The notes: a model not told the origin generated them from the sequence alone. A DNA stretch of 64,000 nt from Colias croceus (GCF_905220415.1 NC_059552.1:7827001-7891000), one strand, 5' to 3'. Counted from the stretch's first letter, positions 44,090 through 57,147 are shown. Program-made: numbers and translations.

Positions 44090-47000
44090 GCCTCCCCCCG
44101 GTGAAGTCCTCGGGACGCAGCCTCTTCTACGGGAAGGACGACGACCTTTGTTACCGGTCGCTTTAATTGATGCCCTCTTGATTGCACCATGACGCTTCTG
44201 ATTTTCCCATCCGGTCCGGGAAATGTTTGCGTAATTCTTCCTCGTGGCCATACATTTCTTGGAAGCGCAGCGTCGGCAACAATGACAATATCGCCAACCT
44301 TAAGCGCTTGTCTATCATGTCGCAGGTGGCCGCGTGGGTTGAGTGTTGGTAAGTACTCGCGTACCCACCGCCGCCAAAACTCGTTCGCTAGCGCTTGAGC
44401 TTTCTTCCATGTTCTTTTTGTTACATGTTCACATGCGCCTACTAATGGCATGTCGGAAGGGCCACCCAACAGAAAATGGTTCGGAGTGAGTGCCTCCGGG
44501 TCCTCTGGTGTCACCGGCACGTGTGTTAGCGGTCGAGCATTGATCGTGTGCTCAACCTCCGCTAACAGCGTAATTAATATCTCTTCGTGCGGTTCTTTTT
44601 GGAAAAGTACGGCGAGAAGCGAAGTCTTTACAGAACGAATAAGTCTCTCCCACGCGCCGCCTTGATGTGGTGCGCCGGGAGTGATGTACTTCCAGTTCAT
44701 TCGCTGTTGTAGGCCATAGTCTTTAAGTTCACTTTCCCATACTTCAATGGCTCGACGTAACTCAGTATCGGCGCCGCGGAAATTAGTTGCGTTGTCTGAG
44801 TACATAACTCGCGGCCACCCACGTCGCGCTGCCATACGCCGCATCGCCATTATTGCAGAGTCGGTAGTGAGAGCGCCGACTAACTCTATGTGTACAGCCC
44901 GTGTTGAAAGGCAAGTAAATAGAGCCCCCCAGCGCTTCTCTCTTCGGCGTCCTATTGTGATCGTCATTGGACCGAAATAGTCGAGTCCGCAATTCGTGAA
45001 TGGTCGCACGAATGCCTCGGTCCGCTCCGCAGGTAGGTCACCGAAGTTCGGCATAATGGGCGTGGCCTTCTTTATACGACATGTCGAGCATTCCTTCGCT
45101 ACGGCCTTAACTGTCGGTCTGACTCGCAATATCCAATATCGCTGCCGTAGGTCGTTAACCACACGCTCATTGTTCGCGTGCAGCGCTCTTTCATGTTCTC
45201 TTCGCACTAATAGTCTTGTGAAGCGATGACCGCCGTCTAATATGACGGGAAACTTGCATACGTTCGGTATGGCTGCGTGCTTCAAGCGGCCGTTCAGTCG
45301 CAGGAGGCCGTGTTCGTCAAGCACGGGATCAAGTTTGGCTAGTCTGCTGCTTCGACATATTGACTTTTTGTTCGTCAATCTTTCTATTTCTTCCTCAAAC
45401 TTGTCACGTTGTGAGGCTTTTATTGCTAAGCGTTCGGCTTCTTCTAGCAAATTAGCGTCGAGCGTCGTCTTGATTTTCTTCGCTCGATTTATAAACATAA
45501 GCACATAGGCGATCGCTCGTATGTAACGCTCGTATTTTGAAAAGCGTGTTACATCCGGTACGCTCTGTCGTATGTCGGCTCGTTCTGTGGCTGTGTGATG
45601 TTCAACAGCCGCCACTTCTAGCCACGGTGCTTGTTCGGGCCATGATTCCCTCGGTTCGCGTAAGAATGCAGGGCCGGTGAACCAACGGTCGTTCTCGTTC
45701 TTTTCTTCGTTATTGATACGAGTCGCGTCGTCCGCCACATTGTCGGCGGTAGGCACCCACCGCCATTGATTTATCTTCGTTAATTCGGCTATTTCACCCA
45801 GCCTGTTCGCCACGAATGGAGTGTGACGAGCTTTATCGTTTCGAATCCACTGCAATACGGTTGTTGAGTCCGTCCAATATGTGTGACTCGCCACGGCTAG
45901 TCTATGCTCCTTTAGTATAGCGGACGCAAGACGTACGCCGATTAGTGCGGCCTGCAGCTCGAGTCTTGGAATGCTTTGTGTTTTCAACGGCGCTACTCGC
46001 GCTTTAGCAGATATCAGCGCTATGCGTACGTTTCCGTTCGGCTCTTCGGAGCGCCAGTAGGCGGCGCTTGCGTACGCTTGCTCAGAGGCATCGCAGAAAA
46101 CGTGGAGTTCGACTTTAACTCCCCCCGTATCGCCGTACCATCGTGGTATTCGCAGCTTGGTGATGTCATTTAATCGTTTCAGCCAGTCATCGAAGTTAGC
46201 GTAGTCTTCTGCCGGTATGGGCTCGTCCCAATCAAGCTTCAGCCTCCATAAATTTTGAAGTATTATTTTGGCCGTGATTGTATAATAGCTTATGAGTCCC
46301 AGCGGGTCGAAGATTGACATCACCGTTCCTAGCGCTTCCCTCTTTGAAGGAGGTCGACGGCGCTCTTTCACGTCGGTGTGAATCCTCGCTAAACATGTGT
46401 TGAAAGAAAGTTTATCTTCTCGCGGGATCCACACCATTCCCAATGTCTTATTCATATCGTGGTTAGTGGCCACTAGACTCGCGGTCGCCCGTGTTCGCAG
46501 GTCGAACGGCGTGTGTTGTATCACCGTGTCGCGATTACTACTCCACCCAGCTAATGTGAAGCTAGCGTGGGCGTGCACATGTATGACCTCCTTGATTGTT
46601 TGTATAGCTTCGTCTTCGGTCCTGAAGCTATCGACGAAGTCATCCATATAATGATTTTTCGTTATCGCTTCATATGCTAGCGGATGCGATAATCGGAAAT
46701 CTTCAGCGTTCTTGTTTCTAACGCTGTGTGCGATGAATGGCGAACTACGAGCCCCAAATATCATTGAAGTCATTTTAAACGTTTTCGGAGGGCCCGTTCT
46801 ATCATCGCCTCGCCAAAGGAAAAGCTGTGCGCCTTGATCTTGTTTTCTAATCTTAATTTGAAGAAACATTTCTTTAACGTCGGCCGTCACTGCGACTTCA
46901 TTTTCTCTATATTTGTAGAGTATTCCCGGCAGTGACTGAAGTAAGTCGGGGCCGTCTAGCAGCTCGTCATTTAGGCAGACGCCCTTATCTCTTGCGGCCG

Positions 47001-49491
47001 CGTCGAACACTACTCTGAGTTTTCCCGGCTTGTTTGGGTTAGCGACTGCGAAGTGCGGGAGATACCATGTAGTAGTCGCCGGTAAGTCATCGTTTGTTAC
47101 CGGTGCGGCGTATCCCTTGTTAATAAGATTTTGAATCTCCGCCGTGTATGCATGTTTGAATTCTTCGCATCGGTCCATTTTGTTCTCAATGGATTTTAAC
47201 CTTTTTCTAGCCATCTCATAGTTTAACGGTAGCGTAGGTTTGTCGGTTCGCCATGGCAGGCCTACTTCAAAACGTCCGTCAATGCGACGTGCCGTTTCTT
47301 CGAATATGCGTATAGCGCGCTCGTCGACACTTGATTTTCTTTGTGTTACTTTTATACCGAGTGCGTCGATTTCGTAGCTTTTCTTCATTAGTTTTTCCAA
47401 CGATTTGTTACTAACGCAGTCATCGTCGTTTTCATACGTATGTAACACATTTTCACGACTTAATGTTGTTTTGGGTGTGGTGCCGTGTATGACCCACCCT
47501 AGTCGTGTGAGTGACGCTACAGGTTCGCCACGTTTGCCGGTTCTCAGCTTTCTTGATATAATCAAGTCCCAGTTATCGGACCCGATTAACAACTTCGGTT
47601 TGACTTTACCGATGACGTCTTTCAAAGGCAATCCTTTTAAATGATCGTATTTCAGCGTGTTCGCGCTTATTGTTTGTCCACCTATTGCTAGGTTTGTCAT
47701 TGTTCGCACACGGATCGCGCGTGACGCTCCATTGTTTCGTCGGCTTATCTTAATTTGCACCGATCTACTGTTCATAATGTCGCTTGACGCCCCCACCCCG
47801 CTTATTCGTAGGGGTTGCGTAGGTCCGTTTAATTCAAGCTCTCGTGCGAGGTCTTCATCGATCAATGATATTGTTGATCCCTCGTCTAATAAAGCATACG
47901 TTTTGATTTGCTTTTCGCCATCCGATTTTATATACACCGGACATACTTTTAATAAAACAGCTTGGTTGTTGCTGTTAATAGTAGTCGAGAGTACAACTTC
48001 AGTCGGTTTCTCTTCGATCGCTATTTTTTCTTCATGTAACATCGGGTGATGCGGTTTATCGCACCCGTCTATGTCGCACCTTTTATGCTTGCACCGGGAT
48101 CGCAGGTGCGTGCTAACAATGCATTGAAAACAGGCTCGCGCCTTCTTCATTCGTTCCCAACGTTGACTTAGCGACATATTTGCAAATTCTTTGCACTTTG
48201 GTGTTTCATGCTCGCGCCCGCAACATAAGCAACTTATCTTTTTATCATCGTTATTAGTCGCATAAATGTTCGCGCGGCGTAGCGGTCGACTCTCTCTTTT
48301 TTCAACTGTTGTTGTCTCTGTCTTCTTACTATAATTGTATGTAAGTTGTAGATCCGCTTCTTTGATGAGATAATTCGACAATGTGAGAAATATGGGCTCA
48401 TATGTCGTGCCATGTGCTTGACCGTAGTCCGTCCACCGTGCTTGATAGTGCAGGCTCAGTTTATTTAATATTTCTCTGACGAGCATCGTACTATTAACGT
48501 AGCTTCTATCCTCTATGCTGTTTAACAGCCAAGCTATATTTTGTACTTTCACGGCGAATTGGTTAAGTTCTACAGCCGTCGTGCCGGGTCGCGGCAGCTT
48601 CTTAATCTCATCCATTGCACGGTCGATAATTATTTCGGGTCGACCATAGCATTGGTTAAGCGTTCTCATTATTAGCTCAGGATCGTTCGTTGTGCTTAAT
48701 AGAACCGCAACAGTGTCGCGTGCGGCTCCAGTTAAACAAGCACGTAACCTGGCTAGATTTTCAATGTTTGTATATTTGTACAGTCGCGTCGTGTCCTCGT
48801 ACGCGGCCTTGAAGTACAGCCATTCTGTTACATTTCCATTGAACTGAGGTAAATCGAAGCCTTGTCTTGGAGGCGGCCTTTGTCTCGTCAGCTCCTCAAA
48901 GACTTCAGTTAGCTTTTCTATCCCGCGATCTCGGGATCTTGCTCTCGGTGTTCCGACTTTCGTTGTGTCGTGTTCTACGACGGGTGACTCGTCTCTACGT
49001 TGCCCGACCGTATCTTTAGTCCACGCGACTTGTCGCGATGACTCCCCCCGTGTTGGAAAGGGGGCGTCACCCTGTCTTTGTGGCATAGCGGTCGCTTCTT
49101 GGCTGTGTCTTTTGAGCCAGTCTTGTACTCGATCTTCTGACTCTATCGGTAGCGCGTCCGTTCTGTCAACAACGCTAGCGTCGTCAGCAATTCTCGCAAT
49201 GTTCGCTTCCATTTCTTTTAGTATTTGTTCTTTTTCGAGCGCTATCATTTTCTTTTCGAGCGCTAGTAGCTTGCTTCCTGCCTCTGCTTGTGCTTCCTTC
49301 AGTCGCGATCTCACAGATCTCGTCGTTCTGACTGAGGCCTGTGACTGAGTGTCGTCTACTCGTGTTTCCGTTTCTGCGGGTGCTGTCGTCGTCGTTTCAC
49401 GTAGCTCAGACGGTGATGCGGGCGGTCTTGTGTGTGTAACGGCCGCTGCATCCGCCTCGTCTGTCTTCTTCGGTCGGTTGCGGGTCATCAT
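44020..49491 (-). CDS. BEL/Pao Gag-Pol polyprotein
   Basis: This 1823-residue polyprotein provides particle assembly, protease, reverse transcription and integration. Gag has a K/E-rich likely coiled coil (about 60-105) and Cys/His clusters CLCCGREHETPKC near 420 and CFQC...HLRSRC up to about 480, as in Pao-type Gag. The aspartic protease follows (LLDEGSTISLID near 535). The reverse transcriptase has the YMDDF catalytic motif near 949. RNase H starts at FCDASEQAYASAAYW near 1135. The integrase has an HHCC finger (CSTC near 1470), CGLDYFGPM near 1500, the second Asp in YSDNATNFRG near 1570 and the Glu in GGAWERLIRSVK near 1613. The frame has no break. The ATG at 49491 is the first of a long open frame. 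The last 23 or so codons lie in the 3' LTR. BEL/Pao usually makes Gag-Pol from one ORF, as here. Confidence 0.96.
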   Translation of the reverse strand: MMTRNRPKKTDEADAAAVTHTRPPASPSELRETTTTAPAETETRVDDTQSQASVRTTRSVRSRLKEAQAEAGSKLLALEKKMIALEKEQILKEMEANIARIADDASVVDRTDALPIESEDRVQDWLKRHSQEATAMPQRQGDAPFPTRGESSRQVAWTKDTVGQRRDESPVVEHDTTKVGTPRARSRDRGIEKLTEVFEELTRQRPPPRQGFDLPQFNGNVTEWLYFKAAYEDTTRLYKYTNIENLARLRACLTGAARDTVAVLLSTTNDPELIMRTLNQCYGRPEIIIDRAMDEIKKLPRPGTTAVELNQFAVKVQNIAWLLNSIEDRSYVNSTMLVREILNKLSLHYQARWTDYGQAHGTTYEPIFLTLSNYLIKEADLQLTYNYSKKTETTTVEKRESRPLRRANIYATNNDDKKISCLCCGREHETPKCKEFANMSLSQRWERMKKARACFQCIVSTHLRSRCKHKRCDIDGCDKPHHPMLHEEKIAIEEKPTEVVLSTTINSNNQAVLLKVCPVYIKSDGEKQIKTYALLDEGSTISLIDEDLARELELNGPTQPLRISGVGASSDIMNSRSVQIKISRRNNGASRAIRVRTMTNLAIGGQTISANTLKYDHLKGLPLKDVIGKVKPKLLIGSDNWDLIISRKLRTGKRGEPVASLTRLGWVIHGTTPKTTLSRENVLHTYENDDDCVSNKSLEKLMKKSYEIDALGIKVTQRKSSVDERAIRIFEETARRIDGRFEVGLPWRTDKPTLPLNYEMARKRLKSIENKMDRCEEFKHAYTAEIQNLINKGYAAPVTNDDLPATTTWYLPHFAVANPNKPGKLRVVFDAAARDKGVCLNDELLDGPDLLQSLPGILYKYRENEVAVTADVKEMFLQIKIRKQDQGAQLFLWRGDDRTGPPKTFKMTSMIFGARSSPFIAHSVRNKNAEDFRLSHPLAYEAITKNHYMDDFVDSFRTEDEAIQTIKEVIHVHAHASFTLAGWSSNRDTVIQHTPFDLRTRATASLVATNHDMNKTLGMVWIPREDKLSFNTCLARIHTDVKERRRPPSKREALGTVMSIFDPLGLISYYTITAKIILQNLWRLKLDWDEPIPAEDYANFDDWLKRLNDITKLRIPRWYGDTGGVKVELHVFCDASEQAYASAAYWRSEEPNGNVRIALISAKARVAPLKTQSIPRLELQAALIGVRLASAILKEHRLAVASHTYWTDSTTVLQWIRNDKARHTPFVANRLGEIAELTKINQWRWVPTADNVADDATRINNEEKNENDRWFTGPAFLREPRESWPEQAPWLEVAAVEHHTATERADIRQSVPDVTRFSKYERYIRAIAYVLMFINRAKKIKTTLDANLLEEAERLAIKASQRDKFEEEIERLTNKKSICRSSRLAKLDPVLDEHGLLRLNGRLKHAAIPNVCKFPVILDGGHRFTRLLVRREHERALHANNERVVNDLRQRYWILRVRPTVKAVAKECSTCRIKKATPIMPNFGDLPAERTEAFVRPFTNCGLDYFGPMTITIGRRREKRWGALFTCLSTRAVHIELVGALTTDSAIMAMRRMAARRGWPRVMYSDNATNFRGADTELRRAIEVWESELKDYGLQQRMNWKYITPGAPHQGGAWERLIRSVKTSLLAVLFQKEPHEEILITLLAEVEHTINARPLTHVPVTPEDPEALTPNHFLLGGPSDMPLVGACEHVTKRTWKKAQALANEFWRRWVREYLPTLNPRGHLRHDRQALKVGDIVIVADAALPRNVWPRGRITQTFPGPDGKIRSVMVQSRGHQLKRPVTKVVVLPVEEAASRGLHRGEAVADGDYIDDGVAELQATGSAPM
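44078..44103 (-). other. Candidate polypurine tract next to the 3' LTR
   Basis: On the minus strand CACCGGGGGGAGGC directly precedes the TGTTGCGG start of the 3' LTR, the usual place for plus-strand priming. Confidence 0.55.
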
Positions 49492-50031
49492 CTTCCCTAA
49501 CGTCCCTAACGTCCCTAGCAGCCCTAACAGCCCACGGCGAGGTGCTGTAGCAACAGTGTTCGCTCACCGTGAGAATGGAAAAGGTGGATGAGGTAGGAAG
49601 GAACTACCCAGCAGAGGACGCAAGTGCGTGAGGTTGCTCGAGGACAAGGAGGAACACCTTGCCCCGTCAGCGTGCCTACAGTCCGGCCCTCACACGATCT
49701 CGCGCCTTACCGGCGAAGTCGAACTGTACAGTCGCGTTGGATGCGAACTGGTGACTGCGTTCGAACAGTCACTCCCGCCTTGCGGCGTTAACTGCGTGCG
49801 CCCGTTTGGCACCGTTAGGTGGGCTAACACACAGCCGCGGTAAACCGCGTTAGATAAATCAGCCTCGTAGACACGCAGCGCAGTCGTCGTTCGGCTGAGC
49901 GTCTTGTGCTTAAGACTGAAGATACGCAACGTTCGTAGCTCGGCGTATTATCTTCTTTCTTCTTAATAAGCACGTCGTCTTCGCAGTGAAGTTTGCTTCA
50001 ACAAAATCCGGCGCGTCGATGGACCAGGCAC
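49492..50031 (-). other. BEL/Pao 5' leader
   Basis: About 540 bp lie between the 5' LTR and the Gag start. The part nearest the ORF has short repeats of CGTCCCTAA. No second ORF was found in the sense direction. Confidence 0.7.
50009..50026 (-). other. Candidate tRNA primer-binding site
   Basis: Five bases past the 5' LTR the minus strand reads TGGTCCATCGACGCGCCG. TGG is complementary to a tRNA CCA end. I cannot name the tRNA. Confidence 0.5.
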
Positions 50032-50455
50032 TATTAATTATAGCCCCGGTCAGTGGACTGTATGTTCTTGAATAGGGTGAGGCGCAGAGGTTCCCACTTG
50101 TTGATTAAAACTCGCAGCGATTTCCAAGGTGATTTATTTACCATACAATATTTACAAATCTTACAGCTTAAGTACATTTCTATCCTACTTAAAACTAACA
50201 GTGGGTATAATGAGCAACTTGAGCGTAAGGGCACAATACGCCCCGCCCACTCGACCCCACTACCGCGGCCCGGTGCCGTTTTCGCTGGGTATAGCGCGCA
50301 TCACATAGGCGCGCTCCCGTTGCCCGTCGCTCGGCGCCGCCGTCGTCCCTGTAGTTGCCGTCCGTACCAGAGGGTATAGCGCGCATTACATAGGCGCGCT
50401 CCCCGTTGCCTGTAGCTCGGCAACGCCGTCGTCTATGTAATCGCCGTCCGCAACA
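50032..50455 (-). repeat. BEL/Pao 5' LTR
   Basis: The 424-bp upstream LTR matches the other LTR at a constant offset of 6366 bp, including the internal 85-bp tandem pair (50287-50371, 50372-50455). It should hold the promoter. Confidence 0.95.
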
Positions 50456-50460
50456 ATAGG

Positions 50461-51745
50461 TGTACACAACATTCGCATTTCACATAAGTACACAATTGCC
50501 ATTAAAACACCACTAAAACAACATAAAAATATTGCTGCTGAATAGTTTTGGCACCAACGTAATATGATGGAAAGCGACCCAAGACACGTAAACAATAGAA
50601 TGACTGCACCTCATTTAGAATTTCTTAACCCGTTTACACATAATCCAGAGTGAAATTCAGTGCAAAACAGTTGCACCGAAGTATGCGAGGAACGTGCCCT
50701 CGAAGAACAAAATAAATAGGGGTGGAACACAAACGAAACAACGTTGCAATGAATGATTTGTCTCGGAATATAAGGCTGTTTACACACGGTAGTGCAATTA
50801 GTTCTGTTTGTGATCCTCTTCAAGTGAATAGTTTTGATCAATGCTTTGCTATACTGCGGTGTGTTGCGCTACTGTGGTACATAGTCTTGGAATTGCTAGT
50901 TTATGTTCAAGGTGATAATGTTAATGGTATTGAAATTTGTAATCTAATACATCGTTAAGGTCCGTTTTTGAATCGATCCTTGTAGAGTATTTGTTTTCTT
51001 AATCATTGAAATGTGATGAAACATTGGTTTTCTTGCCAAAAGTCACTGTCGTCCTTTTGTTTTTTTAGTCTGTGGTTTTCTTTTGATAATTTTTTAAGAA
51101 AACTTTATTTATAAACAATCTTATCCATATTAAAAGCAACCGATAACTAGTTTGCTGTATTCATAATTTTCAGTTCTAAAAATACCTATATTCTGCAGAA
51201 TTTAATGTTCCATAACAGACAATTCTAAGTAAAATCCCACCATACTTTTTTCCACTACAATTACACAACAGTACAATTTTAAAAACAATGCATCGTTAAA
51301 ACTAGTTAAAACAAGCATATCTCAATTCTCTTGAAAATGCGCAAAAACAAACATCACGTAGTTAGTCATAATAAAATTTTATTAATCAGAGGTTTTATAT
51401 TCGTCTCTGAAACACGTCTTGGTTCCCGGGAGATTTAATTCTCTTTCGCCCGGGGCAAGGAAAAAGCTGAAAAATATAAGAAGCTTATTCGCAGCAACGT
51501 TGGATTAGATTAAATTAAAAAACGAACGGAATATTTCTGCTAACTATTTGCATTTAACTGGCTTTCTATTGGCAACCAACAGATGTAGATGCGTCCGTGT
51601 TTTATTCACTTTATTTGGTGTGTGAAAACAGAATATTATGTAAGTTTGTTGGTGTACGAATAAAAGTAAAAAAAAATAAGCTCTCATGTGTTTGATTTTC
51701 CGACAGTTGTACATTGAGAAATAAATGCGCTGATTTAAATATCAC
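50461..51745. other. AT-rich spacer, right flank of the BEL/Pao insertion
   Basis: Open frames of 76-78 codons near 50611-50958 occur on both strands without any recognisable domain. Nothing else was seen. Confidence 0.4.
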
Positions 51746-51935
51746 TAGGTACAAGGTATAAAACAAAGTCGCTTTCTCTGTCCCTATATAATATATATAT
51801 GCTTAAATCTTTTAAACTACGCAACGGATTTTGATGCAGATTTTTTTAATAGATAGAATGTTTCAAGAAGAAGGTTTTAGTCTATGACTTATTAGATTTT
51901 AGACAAAGCGGGCCAAGCCGCGGGCGGAAAGCTAG
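51746..51935 (+). mobile_element. Helitron-like element, type C
   Basis: GGTATAAAACAAAGTCGCTT, ACTACGCAACGGATTTTGAT, AGAAGAAGGTTTTAGTCTAT and GCCGCGGGCGGAAAGCTAG before T match the other type C copies. The 3' hairpin is complete. Confidence 0.75.
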
Positions 51936-53866
51936 TTAATGATAACATGAAATCGTCAGCAAATTTTTTAGAGGTAAGATGATAACAAAAGATCTTTATT
52001 ATTTATCTATTTTGTGATGTAATGGTTAATAGTACCTCAGCATGAAAAAGTATCGTTTCCGAATCTCTGGTTCTGTGGTTAGTTTAGGTTTGCATATTAA
52101 TAATATATCTATATGGACAATGGACATGTACATTATATCGATGACGTCATACGTTCAATCCCAATAGTAGACAAACGTAATAGGAACCTATATCTATAGA
52201 CCTAAATATTTAGTTTTAGATTAAGTTAGCTGTAAGCATGTAAAATATGAATTCAATTTCTTTTCAGCTTACCAACACGACTTCTAGCAATGAAGGAAAA
52301 TTTTCAGAGGAAAGAGACGGTTCACGGTTCATCACAAAGTTCGACGACATGTGACAGCAACGCATTTGGCCAGCATACAACTTGATCTGCTAGGAGACTT
52401 GTGTCTATAGAGAACGAAAATAGAGAAACGATTATTTATTAACATTACCATTTTACTAAAACGATTTAACAAAAGTCACAGCATCATCATAAAAATTCTG
52501 CATACAAACACAGTCCATAAAACAGTAAAGAATTACAAAAACCACTACATCCAACCTAATCACGCGCCATACATCGTCCTTTCGGAGAGGCATTAAATTA
52601 TGAGAATAGCTACAGCGATGGACAATAAAATTTATAGTCGAAATACCGCAGTCGCGTTTAGTTCATATACACAGCTGTGAAATGTTATCGTCAATTCGTA
52701 TCACTTGATTTACAATATCAGCGGCATTGTAGTTCTGTAAAGCTTTTCGCTACAATACATTTCGTTTTTGTTTGTGGACGAAATCGTTGTGCCATGGGTG
52801 ATACTCGTAATAAAAATGGTAGAATTTGGGAACCTTGGGAATTTTGAATGCTATAAAACTGAATATCTAACTGTGTTGTTTTTATGAATGATTAAGGGTT
52901 AAGGGTTCATACATTAACTAATGTTAACTAATAGGGTATAGTTGCAGGGTTAACAAAATAATGGGTATAGTTATAGAGTATAGGATGATTCCTAAAAAGC
53001 ATGTAGCTTTGAGGATCCATAAAAAAAAAAAAAACTAAAATATTACAAACTTAGTTTATAACCTATCTGATAATACTGCTTTACTTAATCCGACTGATTT
53101 TTAATGTCAAACTTTGAACTACTGTTTCTAGAATTTTTGTGTAAAATCAATGTAAAAATACGAAGTAATTTATTTTCATTATATTTACGACGTACATATT
53201 GTGTTACATTTACAAAACACCAAACATCTGTCTCTTACAAAAAACGTATTACGAATTCAATTAAAACACATTGTTTGGAGCGCGTTTGATATATTTACAT
53301 TATTTTCAGCTTTAACACGCTTTTCATGTGTTAATGACATTCGAAAATATTTTCATTGTAAAGAAATACAGTGTTTTATGTCGTGTTTAAACGGAGTAAA
53401 TAATGTCGCAATGTGACGCCTCTCTGCTTGAATAATGGGACCACAATATTGAAAAGCTGTCTCAGTATTGCCATATTTTTATTATACAGATGTTTTATAG
53501 AAATGGCGGTACAATTTACACGGATAAGATAAAACTATTACTGGGAAAAAAAACTATTATTGTAAATGGATTCTGGAAGATATCATTGTTATGTACAATA
53601 TGTCTTATTAAAACTTTAATATTATAGTCTTAAAACGAATTATATAATTCCTCTTTGTGAAGCTCTACCTTCTATAGAATATAAAACTAGCTAATTACAG
53701 TATAATATAGGATAGTGTATAAAACTGTCCACTCATGGTCATCACATGCCACCAATTTAATGTTTTATGCATTATACCAAGGTATGATCATGACTGTAAA
53801 ATTAAATTGATGTTAAAAACTTACACTAAATTTCTTCACTTACTTCAATACATCACATTATAATAC

Positions 53867-53902
<36 letters not shown>

Positions 53903-54574
53903 CTTTATTCCTTTACGTTTTCCAATAAATTAAACACAAAATCATTCGCCATTAAAACAAGATTGATTGGTGGAAAGGTAAAAACAATAACACTAAACAG
54001 GGCCCTCGGGAAATCAGCGGTCGACGACAAATCTTTTGTAGCCCAATACCTTCCAATAAATATATTTCATTGCTTATGCTTTAATAAATAATGTAATTCG
54101 ATGATATTGGTCCTTTGGATGTAGAATGATATTTAATTAGTGAGTAAATATTATTAGTAGTCCATCGTATGAGTCCCTCCAAGGGGGGTCTAGAGTGCGT
54201 GAGTTAGTAACGTAAGATGTTTCTTCGGAAACATGTCAAGTATTATACATACTAAAACCCCGGGACACTAGGAGGAGCCCCGGGGTGGGGGGAGGGATGG
54301 ATGGGTCCATTTTTTCATTTTTCACTTAAATCTCAAAAACAGTACATGTTAAAAAAACTATCAAGAAAAAGTTGAAAGGCCATAAAATTATTATATTGCA
54401 AATCTTTTTTTTCTATTCGGTCTTTTATCTGGTTTTTTATCAATGATAGACCTAATTATGAGCAATCTATCTATACCGGTCACAAGTTGCACTTTTGAGT
54501 TTTATGGAAGAAAAAAAAATAAAAAGTTCAAGTATCGTAACTTACTAATAAAATTCAATTCCCAAATTCAATTT
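51936..54574. other. AT-rich stretch with a (CA)n run
   Basis: A possible terminal exon at 52268-52354 is discussed under findings. Short frames near 53104-53416 have no domain. The (CA)n tract is listed separately. CCCCGGG near 54259 pairs with CCCCGGGG near 54280. Confidence 0.4.
53872..53898. repeat. (CA)n microsatellite
   Basis: An uninterrupted dinucleotide run of about 13 units. Confidence 0.95.
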
Positions 54575-56040
<1,466 letters not shown>

Positions 56041-56047
56041 AACCAAC

Positions 56048-56089
56048 TAAGACCAACAGAAGCGGAACCATGCGGGTGAAAACTACTAG
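56048..56089 (+). repeat. Decayed Helitron-like type D 3' end
   Basis: AGACCAACAGAAGCGGAACC and ATGCGGGTGAAAACTACTAG parallel the 3' end of the 42656 copy (CGACCAACAGGGGTGGAGCC, then GGGGGTGAAACC and CTAG). It begins only a few bases after the hexamer array. Confidence 0.55.
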
Positions 56090-56636
56090 GCTTAGTAGAT
56101 ACTATATATGAAATTACACATACACATTTATTTTTGATTGTATGAGTATTTTTTTCGTACTCAGCGTATGCAATACTATAAGTATCTTAGAGCTGTCATC
56201 AACGGTGGGACTCCATGGTCGGTATAATCAATATAGAAAATATATGGAAATATTACATGAAATATTTATTATAATATTATGGAGAAATAAGAAAGTAATA
56301 CAATATCATGCATATTAGTTCATTTCATTCAATAATAATTGTTCCTTATAATTGTATAAGAAATATAGTTTATTATTTATAGAAGTAAATTTATTACTTA
56401 TAATGAAAAATTAAGTATAAAGTACCCAGTTCCAATAAGGAACATTAATTAATGAAATTTATAAAATGTTCTTATTAATTAAAAAGAAGAGCAAACTTAT
56501 AGTTTTATTACAACGTTAATTAAGTTTATGAAATGAAACCATGTGAAAGATTATGGGTCAAATATAATTAATTTATCTTGACCTTTTCAATATATTTTAT
56601 TAATTAAAACTATACTACTACTAACTATACTTCAAC
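56090..56636. other. AT-rich spacer
   Basis: No gene or repeat was recognised. Confidence 0.35.
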
Positions 56637-56880
56637 CGCCTCCTTGGTTCAGTGGTTGACGCTTGAGCGTAGTTCCGAGGGATCCAGGGTTCAATTCCCG
56701 GTGGAGACGAAGAAAAAAAATGTCTCGGTCTGACATTATGACGGACTACGGACTCGGACGGACACATAAGGCTGATCACCTACTTGTCCCTAAAGAAAAT
56801 CGATCAGTGAAAAATATGTAAATTGCATAATGCATCTGCCCCTTACCCCACTAGGAGACTCGGGACTTCACATGTATTTA
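56637..56880 (+). mobile_element. tRNA-derived SINE
   Basis: The head has an A-box-like TGGTTCAGTGGT (56645-56656) and a perfect B box GGTTCAATTCC (56688-56698), with an acceptor-like GCCTCC/GGAGAC pair. No proper anticodon arm is present, so it is not a tRNA gene. The body follows: GGACTACGGACTCGGACGGA, AAGGCTGATCACCTACTTGT and TGCCCCTTACCCCACTAGG, seen in lepidopteran SINEs. Confidence 0.75.
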
Positions 56881-57147
56881 GTACTTACTTATATACTTAC
56901 AGTATTAAATGTAATAGATTCTTAACAAATTGTTACGAACCGTTGTGTAAATGACTAAACGATTTGAACGGAATATTTTTGCCTTTTGACATTTTAATAC
57001 TTTGTCCTCGTATTTTGTGATTTGTTTTCTTACTATAATTGGAAATTATCGCCTTACGAATGTCTCATAGAGTAGAGACAAAATTTGCCGTCTTAATTAT
57101 AACTGTAGATAACTTTCGATTATTGTTCTGAATAATATCATTATTAA

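Larger units (their letters stand above)
43666..50455 (-). mobile_element. Full-length BEL/Pao LTR retrotransposon
   Basis: The 6790-bp element is flanked by ATAGG (43661-43665 and 50456-50460). Its two LTRs are each 424 bp and, as far as I compared them, identical. On its coding strand the LTR reads TGTTGCGG...ATTAATA, i.e. TG...TA. Between the LTRs lie a leader of about 540 bp and one uninterrupted Gag-Pol ORF without env. Identical LTRs and an intact ORF indicate a very recent insertion. It is much more GC-rich than the surrounding DNA. Confidence 0.95.

Noticed and set aside
44189..49591. Plus-strand frames of 60-130 codons across the BEL/Pao element
   Set aside because: They are shadows of the intact Gag-Pol ORF on the other strand.
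56637..56708. tRNA gene
   Set aside because: A and B boxes are present but there is no proper anticodon arm, and a SINE body follows.
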